From: Protonemura montana
Taxonomy: Eukaryota; Arthropoda; Insecta; Plecoptera; Nemouridae
Assembly (NCBI GenBank): GCA_947568835.1
Contig: OX387609.1
Span: forward strand, 12,765,708-12,829,707
DNA length: 64,000 nt
Direction: 5' to 3'
In this document: positions 43,380 through 54,400 of the stretch, one piece after another
How the letters are laid out: the number at the start of each line of letters is the position of its first letter
How positions within the stretch are numbered: the stretch's first letter is position 1
The notes under the pieces: model-generated
Told to the model about the DNA's origin: nothing
What the model saw: the letters and a program-made list of their open reading frames with translations, nothing else
Databases searched by the model: none
Program-made: the position numbers and the translations under genes

Positions 43380-44766
43380 CCGCCACCCTAACGGAGCACG
43401 GCCTCCACGACCGCGATAATGGCGCGTTCCACGGCCGTCGTCTGTGTGATCGAGATAACCTGAATTCGAACCCTATTTTAAAATTCCTTTCGAAATCAAC
43501 TCTTCGACGAGTTACTCACCTCCGCCACGTTCACTCCGCCGTCCAGCAGGGCCTGACCTTCCGCCCGGCCGAAATTGTTGAGGTACTCCACCGCCTCTTG
43601 CGCGGTGGGAAACGCACTCACCCGCTCCCACCGCACGTGGTAACTGACCTCTCCCGTCATTCAATCCTCGTCCTCTTCCGCTACGACGTGGCGACTAACT
43701 ACCCCGGCGTCCACACGGTAGAAGTGGCCCGCGAACTCAAACCTCTTGTACGACATGATACTTTCTCCCTGTTCCTTAACGACTGTGCTTCCATTCCCCA
43801 AACTTGGAAGTTTTATCAAACAACCACAATTTTGGTCCAGCCCCCTTCACGAAGCCGACAATGTTTTGGCCGATGCTACATCATTTTCTAACGTCACCTG
43901 CCCTCATTTTCCTTGGAAGGTGGTAGCTCTTCACTCACCAAAGGATTTCAAGTTTCATCGTTCTCACCTCCAATCTGTTGTCCCGATCGCCCCCAACTCA
44001 CTGTTGCTCTCTCCGAATTTTTGGACACATGTCATGTCGTCATCCAGGACCGTCCTACGTTCTACTGGTTCCCACCCTGTCTCCATGTTATACTCTAGCA
44101 GTCCACTCAAACCTTTCTCCCGGTATGGCACCCGTTCGTAAATCTCGTTCTCGCTGTCGTTGGTGCTCCCAATGTGGCCACGTTATGGCACATTGTGTAC
44201 GTCGCCTTGGCGCCCCGACGCCCGTTCTCGGACTCCCGTCTGCCTGGCATTTACTCCCGATAACCATCCCCCCTCGTGTCCCCGACGCCTTGGCGTGTCG
44301 CTACCCTACTGTTATAGCTTTCCGCGAGTCTCCGGAGCCGTTATCAACGTCTCCTATGGTCATCACCGGCTACCCGGCGCCCCCGTGCGTCGCTGCTACC
44401 GCGTCAACTCCGGTCGCGCCGACGGATACCGCCGTCCATGAGGTGACGCTCGGCGAGCCACGCACACCAACGGCCGATGCTACCCTCTTCGCGCCGCCGG
44501 TGATGCACGGTTTTCCACCGCGTCCTACCATCTCACCGCATGGACCGACGTCAGATGCCATCACGGAATTACTATTTCCGCATCTGCCACCCCGGACGCC
44601 ATCCCCCTCCAACAAGCCCAACGACCAAGGATCCGCATCGAACACGCTTCAACGACAACCTGCATCGCCATCACCGCCGTCGCCTACCAGCAACGGCTTG
44701 CTCACATCCGCCGTCGTGTCCACGTCATATCCAAAGGGCATCAACGCCCAAATCACTGAGATATAA
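43380..44766 (+). pseudogene. Decayed Gag/ORF1-like gene with a CCHC zinc knuckle
   Basis: The coding trace moves between frames: 43,380-43,891 (FRPAEIVEVLHRLL, SRHSILVLFRYDVATNYPGV, VARELKPLVRHDTFSLFL), then about 43,890-44,100 (WKVVALHSPKDFKFHRSHL; LDTCHVVIQDRPTFYWFPP in another frame), then 44,100-44,766 with CRWCSQCGHVMAHC, a C-x2-C-x4-H-x4-C knuckle near 44,155-44,200, and a long Pro/Thr/Ser-rich tail. This order (globular domain, knuckle, disordered tail) fits a retroelement nucleocapsid-type protein, possibly with a plant DUF4283-like fold. At least two frameshifts are needed. It ends 106 bases before the envelope-like gene, which faces it tail to tail. No polymerase gene is adjacent. 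Confidence 0.5.
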
Positions 44767-44850
44767 TAATAAAGGTATAGGATAAACATGAATAACAATA
44801 AGAATAAGAATGATAATAATAATAATGCTAGAAATCATTGGCATGCATTA
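44767..44850. repeat. AATAAT-type low-complexity tract
   Basis: Imperfect AATAAT/AAGAATAAG repeats separate the Gag-like gene from the oppositely oriented envelope-like gene. Confidence 0.7.
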
Positions 44851-44871
44851 TGTGTGTTATTGCTGTATTAG

Positions 44872-46752
44872 TTAAACCGTTGTGGGGTATAGGGGAACAT
44901 ATCCGTTAGGTGAAACGCGAGGCGCCGGCGGCGAATGTTCGATTATCACTTCCATTGGTGCATTGGCGTTTGGTACAGCCTTTTCCAGTAAGTTAAAATA
45001 GATTACATGTTTAGCAAGTGTTCCCCAGACGGCGGAAATTAGTCGATAGCTGCAACCGTAAGCGCGGTATAGAAGGGAGCCATTGAGAATCATGTTGAGA
45101 ACGCTTTTTACTAACAGGAAAATAAACACTATTCCGGATAATCCTGCGACGTAAACAGAAAACTTCCAGAATCCACCGTAAAGACGTTGAAACAGGGACA
45201 TGTGGAGAAGGTCAATGCTAAGCGGGGACAATAGGTTACCTATGTCGATATTCTGGGAACGGACATTAAGGCCAGCAGCTCGGGAGACAATAACATTGGA
45301 AATGGCAGCTTTTTCTGCTTGAAAGAGTAGTTTTCGTCTTAAGACTCTATTGCGGCAGTAGAGTAAAGGCCAGCCGTCAACAGGTGGGCGGGGGGCGTGT
45401 AAGTCCATTTATCGGGCAAGTCGGGGTCGAGTTCTAACGGTGGCGGGATCTGTACCGGGACGGGATTGAGATGGAACCAGCCGTCGGCCAGCTGGAATAG
45501 GGCCGGCGCGAGAGGGTTGCAATCTATTTCCGTTCCACGAGTTGCCAGGATGCGAGTGCGCGGTTTCAGAAAGAGAGATTTGTTATTGTGCGAAACTGGG
45601 ATTTCTTGGTAACATTCCTGTACGGGACGAAATTCCATTGAGATGGGAGCACATTGTACGAGGTATATGGCTTCACCACGAGTTAGTGCTGTTACGCCTG
45701 GGCGATGCGTGTAGAGCCAAGCAAATTCGTCCGGTGAGATATAGGCTAACGATAATAGGTGGAGTAGATTTTGGTGCTTCAATTTGCACAGGTGGACGTA
45801 AACATGGGCATAAAGGGACTCGAGTTGGCCGGCGAAATGTCGTTCAAGGTACACGAATTTGGAATTAGTGTGTAGAAAAATATCCATATTCGAAGCCATG
45901 ATAGTAGAGGGACTGAAATAGAACGTAGATGAAGGGCTTACCACGAGTCCAAGCTTAGGGTGCTCCGTTTCGTAGCCGTGCTGGTTGCATATGTGAGTCT
46001 CCCCACGAATGCCGATAGCGAGGGCGGTTGTTGACGTGTTGATCATCAACGTTTGACCGCCAGTGACAGATTTAAAAATAGTTGCAGGCCGTATCAACGT
46101 TCTGATTAGTCCAAAATAAATAGCCGTAGTCGGCGTCGAAACCGGTTTCAGCTGTGATGGGGTAATTGTAGCCGGAAGACATTTTTAGCGTAGCTAGGTC
46201 AATGTCGACGGTGGCGAATTCCTCTCGAAGGGTGACTACGAGGGAGCGAGTCACGACAACATTATCATAATTACGGCCGTCGTGTGAATAAGCACCACCT
46301 GAGCATCGACCGTTGTCGACATTGGTCACATAGAAACTGACAACTGAAGCACGGCCAGTTGAGTTGATTTTGAATCCCGATAGGACGCGACCAGACGGTG
46401 ATTCGAATTGACCGTGGTTGTGAAGCATTATGCAATTATCGGCAGGCATCGGCCATAGTTCCCCAATCGAAAAACCGTCGCGGGCTAGTGAGATGTGCGA
46501 GTTTAATCCGCAATACACGATTATTGTGGAAACTTCGATGAGGCAGGCGCGAACGTGGATTTGAGAGAACGTTTTTCTTTGTAAGAGTTGAACTATTAAT
46601 TGCTTTTGGCTGGTTATTGGAGGGGCTTGCGCGCAATTAGATACGCGAGAAAGTGATATCGCGGTAATATTTGCACGTTTGCCAACGCAATCATAGCCGA
46701 TGATAGCGTAGGTGAATGGAGTGAAGAAACATATGATGTGCAAATATAACAT
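44872..46752 (-). pseudogene. Chuvirus-like envelope glycoprotein, frame-broken
   Basis: I place the start at the ATG at 46,752, which opens a hydrophobic signal-peptide-like stretch followed by YDCVGKRANITAISLS, the N-terminal signature of chuvirus-type glycoproteins as I know them. Cys-rich ectodomain sequence continues to 46,072. The frame changes near 46,080 beside an A-run and continues to 45,339 (ectodomain with VQCAPISMEFRPVQECYQEIP and a TEIDCNPL segment). It changes again near 45,350-45,400 and ends at 44,872 after a transmembrane segment (FSVYVAGLSGIVFIFLLVKS) and a short tail. Total about 630 codons, near full length for the family. Two frame breaks make it a pseudogene or a poorly assembled gene. 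Such genes occur as integrated viruses and as envelope genes captured by LTR elements. Confidence 0.6.
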
Positions 46753-46911
46753 GGTAGGGCAGTTGTTTGGTCCGAAGGGATTGACAAGGGTAAAAACGAT
46801 AGGAAACCAGGTAGCGGGAGGATGAATCCTGCAGAGAAAACAATACAAAAAAATCAAGGGAAAATATCATACGAATAGAGTAAAATAGAGTATCTCTGGC
46901 TCGTAGTTTAG

Positions 46912-47334
46912 TTAGACAGGGGATGGGTCATTGAGAAGTGGTAATTCAATGCCAGACACCGGGTGTGTCGTACGGGGTCGTTTACGACATCTTATGAATG
47001 ACCATATTACGAGAGCAAAAAGGACAAGCACACATGGTGGGTACAATATTGCGAATAGGAGTGGTTGCTTATTGGCAAAGAAGGATGTGAAGTGATTAGA
47101 ATAGTAAGATGTGATGCGATTGGTTGGTTGTACAATGGAGGGGTTAAATATAGAGCCAGGCGGGCGGGCACGTGGCAACGTAGCGTTGTTGTCACGGGTC
47201 GTCGCCGGAGGAAAGAATGAAGTGATCGTATTCGAAAGAGTCAGGGGGCGGATGACTTGGATATTTAATATAAAATTATTCGTTTTTGCTGTACATGAAG
47301 CGGGAACAATAAATGAACCGGTACCCGCGAGGTA
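46912..47334 (-). pseudogene. Baculovirus F-like envelope protein, C-terminal piece
   Basis: The frame enters from the CACTA-type element boundary at 47,334, passes an ectodomain end with Cys residues and N-glycosylation sites, reaches a single transmembrane segment (ILYPPCVLVLFALVIWSFI) and finishes with a basic, 25-residue tail at 46,912. It is in phase with the N-terminal piece at 61,053-61,666 once the 13.7-kb insertion and one TA are ignored. It lies about 160 bases upstream of the chuvirus-like gene on the same strand. Confidence 0.65.
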
Positions 47335-47349
47335 CACTGCAAAAACAGT
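47335..47349 (+). repeat. Left terminal inverted repeat of the CACTA-type element
   Basis: CACTGCAAAAACAGT, an exact inverted match to 61,038-61,052. Preceded by the target TA. Confidence 0.85.
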
Positions 47350-47733
47350 ACTCTTGTTTCCAGCACATTGAGCGCTCTAAAGTTGCCATCGACTTGAAGA
47401 CATTAATTTAGTCTGGTTTCAAGACTACTGATCCATCTGAATTTAAATTCAGAGATTCATTTTCTCTGGTTTGCAAAACCAGAGTTTCATACTCTCTGAA
47501 TGGAGAAACCAGACAGTATGTCAGTCTGAAAATTTGGATTTGATTTGGGGATGGGATGGAATGAAAGGGAATGTGGTATCAATATCAACACCGAATCTGC
47601 ATGATATTTGCTCAACTTTATTCCTTTGGTTTTGTAACGAGATGGGTTATTACTTATTACCCATGCTAACAAAAGCATATAATACACTATATGGTAACAA
47701 AAAAAAAACCGGTGTCAATAGTATAAAATACAA

Positions 47734-48010
47734 GCAGGTATCAAATTCACCTTCAACATAATGCCTTCAGTGGCTATTTGGTAGGAATACGATTTAAAGA
47801 AAAAATAGCCATGTTATGATTATCAAATCTACTATAAGTCAACACAATTTGTCAATGGCTATTTAGAAAGTAAAATATGGGAGCAGGTATCAAATTCACC
47901 TTCAACACAATGCCTTCAGTGGCTATTTGGCAGGAATACGACTTAAAGTCAAAAAAAGTAAAGTTACGATTTCCAAATCTACTAGTCAACAAAATTCTTT
48001 AATGGCTATT
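47734..48010 (+). repeat. Tandem duplication of about 149 bases inside the CACTA-type element
   Basis: GCAGGTATCAAATTCACC begins at 47,734 and again at 47,883, followed by near-identical sequence (CAATGCCTTCAGTGGCTATTT). A shorter third trace lies at 48,431-48,455. It is downstream of the SAM-domain gene, and no gene overlaps it. Confidence 0.75.
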
Positions 48011-48454
48011 TTGGCAGCAATTTAAGTAAAAATAGTACCTAATGGTATAAGTAGAAAATCTACCTTAAGAACGGGCAAGTGCAAGCTCAGCAAATTCCGA
48101 AAAATTATTTTTTTACTATGTGTACTTCCAGTTGCCAAATTCCTCTGCCAAATTGTTTCTTATAGCAACACATTTTATTATATCTTTATACAATTGAGTT
48201 GTTTTAACCAATGTGATAAGATAACTTATGAATGTATCCCTATACCTACATTAAAAAGCTTTTAGATACACATTTGTAAACGAACTATCAAATTTGTTTT
48301 AAAAAAATGTATTGGAGAACAAAATTCTGTTATGAGAACTAAGCTGGCAGATAGCACAGCTGGAAGTATGATCAAAAACTCAATTTGTTGGAATTAGCGA
48401 TGGCAGTGGCTGCGCTTGCCCGGTCTTAAACACAATGCCTTCAATGGCTATTTG

Positions 48455-51400
48455 TTACTCTAAATCTAAATATTCCTTAATAAACTTATTGTATGTAAGT
48501 GTTCCCTGGAACTTTGTTCCAATCTTGGTTTTCAACATGTACAAGTGTAGAAATGTTAGAAACATACCATATGCAGAGGGAAAGTTTCTGTCCATTACAA
48601 AGTATGATCCAAGTAACACCAGCAGAAGCTGATGTGTCGATAGCGCGCCCGAATGGCACATGACGCGACCTTCGCATAGGAGCGCCGAACTGATGATAGT
48701 TTTTTCATCAAAATAAACCACCATGCACGGGCCCTGCACAGCTTCAGACGTCAAGTCAAACTCTTGACCGGCCTGCAACAAAGCACGACATTAACGCCCT
48801 CATTTCAGCTGATAGTGCGGTATATGAATACATAGCTACAAAATAATGCCAATGTACCATTGCAAGCTCCAGCAAGGGGCGACTACCCTTTTTGGTGCGA
48901 GGATGAAGTCGGGAAAGCAGCCGGACGAATAAATTCATATTCTCCAAGTCGGCAAACTCGAAGTGGTCATCTTCTTTACCAAAAATTACTTTCAGTTTTC
49001 TAGACACTTCGGCAAATGCGTCAGACGTGTTGGAGATATCTTGTATCAACCCGAAATCAAAAATCAACTGAAATAAAAATAGACAGTTAGTACCCTGATC
49101 TTTAGTAACCTGGCTTACAATTTCAATTTCAATTGAGTTAATGCCCCTACCCCCCTCGAGGACTATCACCTTACCGTGGTGAGGGGGTTTGTGTGATCCA
49201 ATGACCCGGGAGGCTCTGCCGGTGGGGAGGTTTCGCTCCCCATAAGGTCTCCTATACCGGACAGGCTCCCGGCGAGGATCCAGACAAAGAATGGTCCGGC
49301 CGCGCCGCTGTCGCGGGACACGGACTTTGGTCTTAGGAGGATCTGTGCGCTCTTTTTCTCTCCTCTCTTCATTTCACTATCTTCTCTTCGCCTCGCTTCT
49401 TGTTTCATTCCTTGCCACCTCCTGAAGCCCCCGTCTGCCTTCTGCGACAGCGGTGTGGCGCCCTCCCTTATGACGACCTGGCAACGAAACTGGAACAGAT
49501 TTGGTTGAATGTCGAGTCGATGCAAGCTCCAGTACCCTGGTGACTTGGATCTGTGCAGGGAGTCCTCGAGTCTGCTTCCTTACCTCTTTACCTTCACTAT
49601 CCTATATTCTTCTGTCTTCTCTTTCGGCCGACCCCCTGTACAGATCAGAACACTTGCCTGCGTGTTTGCCGTGCGCGGTCACCTGTACGGGTGGAAAAGT
49701 TTTTCTTGGGGGTTGAGGAGCTACCTCTCTAGTTCATAATGTGGAACAAATAGAGGGTAGCAACAACACACTTCTTTAGTTACCGCTTCACCTTAAACAG
49801 GAGGCTGGGGGCTAATCCACCCCCAGTCAATCGGCTTGCCTGAAACATTAACCTTTCACGCGTGGATGAGGATGGGGGCACCGGTGGCGTGATGGCCGTA
49901 CCTGAGTCCCATCATTTACGGTCACTCGCGGCTACTGGTGTCCACTGACTATATCGTCCGGACAACCCCGGCGTTGAAGTTCAACGTCCCCCTGGTTGGG
50001 CTCCGTGGTGGGCAGGGCTCCAGACGACGAAATTTTCTCCAAACTGTATGGAAAACCCCAAAGAAAACCCTTCCCCCCCCCCTAACTATTTACCAGGCCT
50101 CTTAGATAAGGCCATCAACGTTCATAACGTTCAATCGAACAATGCTAACTTTATTAATGCCTTTGACTCGTTTTTCATTATCACCCGACAAGACTCCAAC
50201 AAAGACCTCACCTTCTCTGGCGTGAGCCCATTCAAGATTGAGAGGTTCCTGTCTGCAGACGTGGGAGAGCTTCGCTCTACCAAACGCCTCCGTGACGGAA
50301 CCCTTCTTGTGGAAACAAACAAAAAAGAAATTTCAGATAGACTCACTAAACTAACTCTTCTGGGAACATTCAAGGTCTCCACCCTTGCCCACAAAACTCT
50401 GAACTCCTGCAAAGGAGTCGTGTTCAGCCACGACCTGCTTCAGATGGGCGAGGAGGAGGCCTTGTCTGAGTTAAAAAACCAAAGAGTCGTTGAAATAAAG
50501 TCGATCATTACCCGGAAGAGCAATATTCCCGAACCATCACCTCTTCACATACTCACTTTTAACACTACCGTTTTGCCCCGGTTCATCTTTGTCGGATTTA
50601 TCCGTGTTGAAGTAAAGCCCAGCATCCCGAATCCTCTTCGATGCCTTAACTGCCAACGCTTTGGCCACGGCCAGCAGTCTTGTCGGCGGAGCCGGATGTG
50701 CGACAGGTGTGGCAGGTCTGACGCCCATCCAGACGCCCCGTGCGACCAGGACGCTCATTGTGCGAACTGCGAAGCTCCGCACCCATCCTGGTCCCGGGAG
50801 TGTCCCGTCTGGAAAAAAGAAAAAAAAATTTGCGAAATTAAAACCCTAGAAAATATCTCCTACCCTGAGGCAAGGAGAAAGTACAGTCTCCTCTGTCCAA
50901 GTCTGCCCAAAATAAGATCCTTTGCCCAAGTCGCCGCTCCACCTCCTGTCCCCGGTCCTGAGGAGGGTCATCCCTCGCGTTCATCAGAACTCAAGACTCT
51001 GATGGACATGATGACCCTTCTTCTCTCTGGGCAGGAGGAGAACAAGCGGAGGCTTGAGGAACAGACCAAAAAAATAGATGAACAGACGGAGCAGATTAAA
51101 ATACTAAGGAGGGAGAATGAAGAATTGAAGGAAAAGAACAGAAAAATGGAAGAAGAAATGGCAACCTACCAAAAAACACCCACGGCGGCTCCGGGCCCTT
51201 CCCGGACACCTGGGTCTACCCAGGCAAAACAATCTGAGAGGAGAGAGGTGAGCGAGCGGAAAAGTCGGGAGGCAGGAGGTCGCTCGGTCAGTATGGAGTC
51301 CATTGATTCCCGAAATGACGAGATGGACTGCAGCCTCAGTGATGCCTCAGTGGTGTCCAGGAAAGGATCAAAAAAACAAAAAATCACTTATACTGGGAGT

Positions 51401-54400
51401 TCTGGCTCCGCTAGTGATTTTTTAAAAAAGAAATAAGATTTATCTGTGATACTTTCTAGTCAATACTTAGCGACACCTGTGATATTTAGCCTTAGCCAAA
51501 CCGAAACCAAATAGACACCTTAATTATCCTTAATAACCTCTGTGATAATGTCTGTGATATTTATTTACGCTCCTTTTATCTATATAATTGTATTTTTAAT
51601 TTTATATAGGTTTCTGGATTGCTGTGATAATATTATCTGTGATATTTTACTTAGGTTTAGAGATCTTTTGGTGCTATATTGTTGTGATAAACTTTCTGTG
51701 ATAACCCTCGTGATAGTGTCTGTGATATTAGTATACGCTTCTTTTACCTATGTGACTTTATTTTTAATTTTACACGGGTTTTTAGATGGCTGTGCTTATG
51801 TCTGTGATACATTACTTAGGTTGGGAGAGATTTTAAAACAACAAAAATGGCTTTAATACAGTGGAACCTCAATGGTTACCATCACCACCGAGAGGAGGTG
51901 AAGCTTTTAACAGCTAATTTTAACCCTCTGTGTCTCTCTTTACAAGAGACACATTTTAAACCGTCTGACTCACCTGTGTTAAGTGGCTACACATTCTTTC
52001 GGCACGATGATCTGTCACGAAATATAGCGGCTGGTGGAGTGGCGACGGCAGTGTTAGACTCCGTCCCTGCACATCCACTGCAGCTGGTAACACCTCTACA
52101 GGCAGTGGCAGTCAGAGTCCACATACCACAACCAGTTACTCTTTGTAACATTTATCTTCCGGAGTGGGCGCCAGCTACGGCCCCGAACCTTCAAAGCCTT
52201 GTGTCCCAACTGCCCCACCCTTACGTGCTGTTGGGTGACTTTAACGCACATAGCCCCCTGTGGGGCGACACAATGGCAGACGGCCGGGGTCGTATGCTTG
52301 AGAGTTTTATCGATGACAACGATTTGTTTCTTTTAAATAATGGACAACAAACCAGATTTAACTCTTTTAATGGTAATTTTACAGCGATTGACTTGTGTAT
52401 ATGTTCGCCTTCTGTGGCACATATGTTCGACTTCTCTGTCCACAATGACCTCTGTGGAAGTGACCACTTCCCGATCATCTTGAGGCTCCAAACCGACTTT
52501 CAGATCCCCTCTCGCCCCGCTCAATGGAGCTTAAAACGGGCGAACTGGAAGCGGTTTGCTGCACTGGCAGACCTCAGTGGTTCACTCCAAGAAACAGACG
52601 TTCAATCACAAGTAAAAAAGGTTACAGAGATTATCACAAGTGCCGCAGAAGAGTCCATTCCACAGACTTCCACGAAGCCGCGCCGCATTCCAGTCCCATG
52701 GTGGAACGACGAATGTGTCAAAGCGCATAAGGCAAGGAAAAAGGCTCTCCGTATTTTTACCAAACGACCCACAACTTTTAATCTGCAGGTTTTTAAGCAG
52801 CTCCGTGCTAAGGCACGACAGGTTTTTAAAAGGTCTCAGCGCCAATCATGGAACGATTATGTGTCGTCTCTATCGTTTACCACCCCCCTCACCAAGGTGT
52901 GGCATAGGGTAAATAAAATTAGAGGAAAGCATAAGCCGATATCAATAGCCGGTATAGAGAACAATGGACACCTGTTTACGGCCCCCAAAGAAATAGCAGA
53001 TAGCATTGGCCAACACTTTGCAGATGTCTCCAGTTCCCGCCACTATTCGGCATCGTTCCAACAGATCAAGCGCACGGCAGAGCGTAGACAATTGTCGTTT
53101 GCCTCTGCCAATTCCGAATGCTACAACATGCCGTTTAGTGAGTGGGAGCTGGATAACGCTATTCGGACATCGAAGAACACGTCACCGGGGGCCGACAGGG
53201 TTCACAACGAGTTCCTTAAGCATCTAGCTCCAGATGCTCGCTTGGCTTTGCTCGACATGTACAACAAAATTTGGCTCTCACAAATATTTCCAGAAGAGTG
53301 GCGACACGCCATACAAGTTCCCATTCCTAAGCCTGGCAAAGACAAGCAACTGGCAGCCAGCTACAGGCCAATCTCCCTGACCAGCTGTCTTTGCAAGGCA
53401 ATGGAAAAAATGGTGAACAATCGTTTGGTTTGGTGGCTGGAGACCAAAAATTTGCTCTCTAATCTACAATGTGGCTTCCGAAAAAACAGGAGTACACTTG
53501 ACCATCTCGTCAGGATGGAGGCCTTTATCCAGGACTCGTTTTTGTGCAAACAGCATGCAATAGCTGTCTTCTTCGACCTGGAAAAGGCCTACGACACCAC
53601 CTGGCGCCACAACATTTTAAAATCGCTACATTCGTGGGGTTTTAAAGGTCGACTACCTGTTTTTATCACAAATTTTATGACTGATAGAACTTTTAATGTC
53701 CGTGTTGGCAATGTTTTGTCAGATACTTTTTCACAAGAGAACGGCGTGCCCCAGGGCAGTGTGCTCAGCGTGACGCTATTTGCGATTGCAATCAATACAA
53801 TTACCAGCTGTGTTAACTCCCCGGTGTCATCTTCCTTGTTTGTCGATGACCTGGCAATAATCTGTTCATCTAAGAACCTAGCGTCCACCTCTAGGCAGAT
53901 CCAATTAACTGTCAACAGATTGGTAAAGTGGGCTGATGCCACCGGCTTTACATTTTCGACAGCAAAGACAAACTGTGTCCACTTCTCTCGGGTACGGGGC
54001 CTCTTCCCAGACCCAGAAATCTATCTCCGTGGGAACTGTCTCCCTGTTGTTAAAAGTGTCAAGTTTCTGGGGTTAGTCTTTGACCAGAAATTGAATTTTA
54101 AAGAACATTTTAACCAACTGCGTATTAAATGTTTTAAATCTCTTAATCTCTTAAGGTACCTGACAGGGACAAGGTGGGGAGCGGACCGCACGGTTATGTT
54201 GCGTGTTTATCGTGCCCTCATACGCTCTAAACTTGACTATGGCAGTGCTGTCTACGATTCTGCCCGTGACAGCTACAAAAGAACTTTGAACACCATCCAC
54301 AACACAGGCATCCGGCTGGCCATCGGCGCTCTTCGAACCAGCCGGGTGGAAAGTCTATACTGTGATTCCGGGGAGCCGCCACTTACGCTAAGGAGAGAAT

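Noticed and set aside
51542-51856. A 104-codon hydrophobic frame between ORF1 and ORF2 of copy 3
   Set aside because: Arises from the T-rich TGTGATA repeats; no counterpart in copies 1-2.
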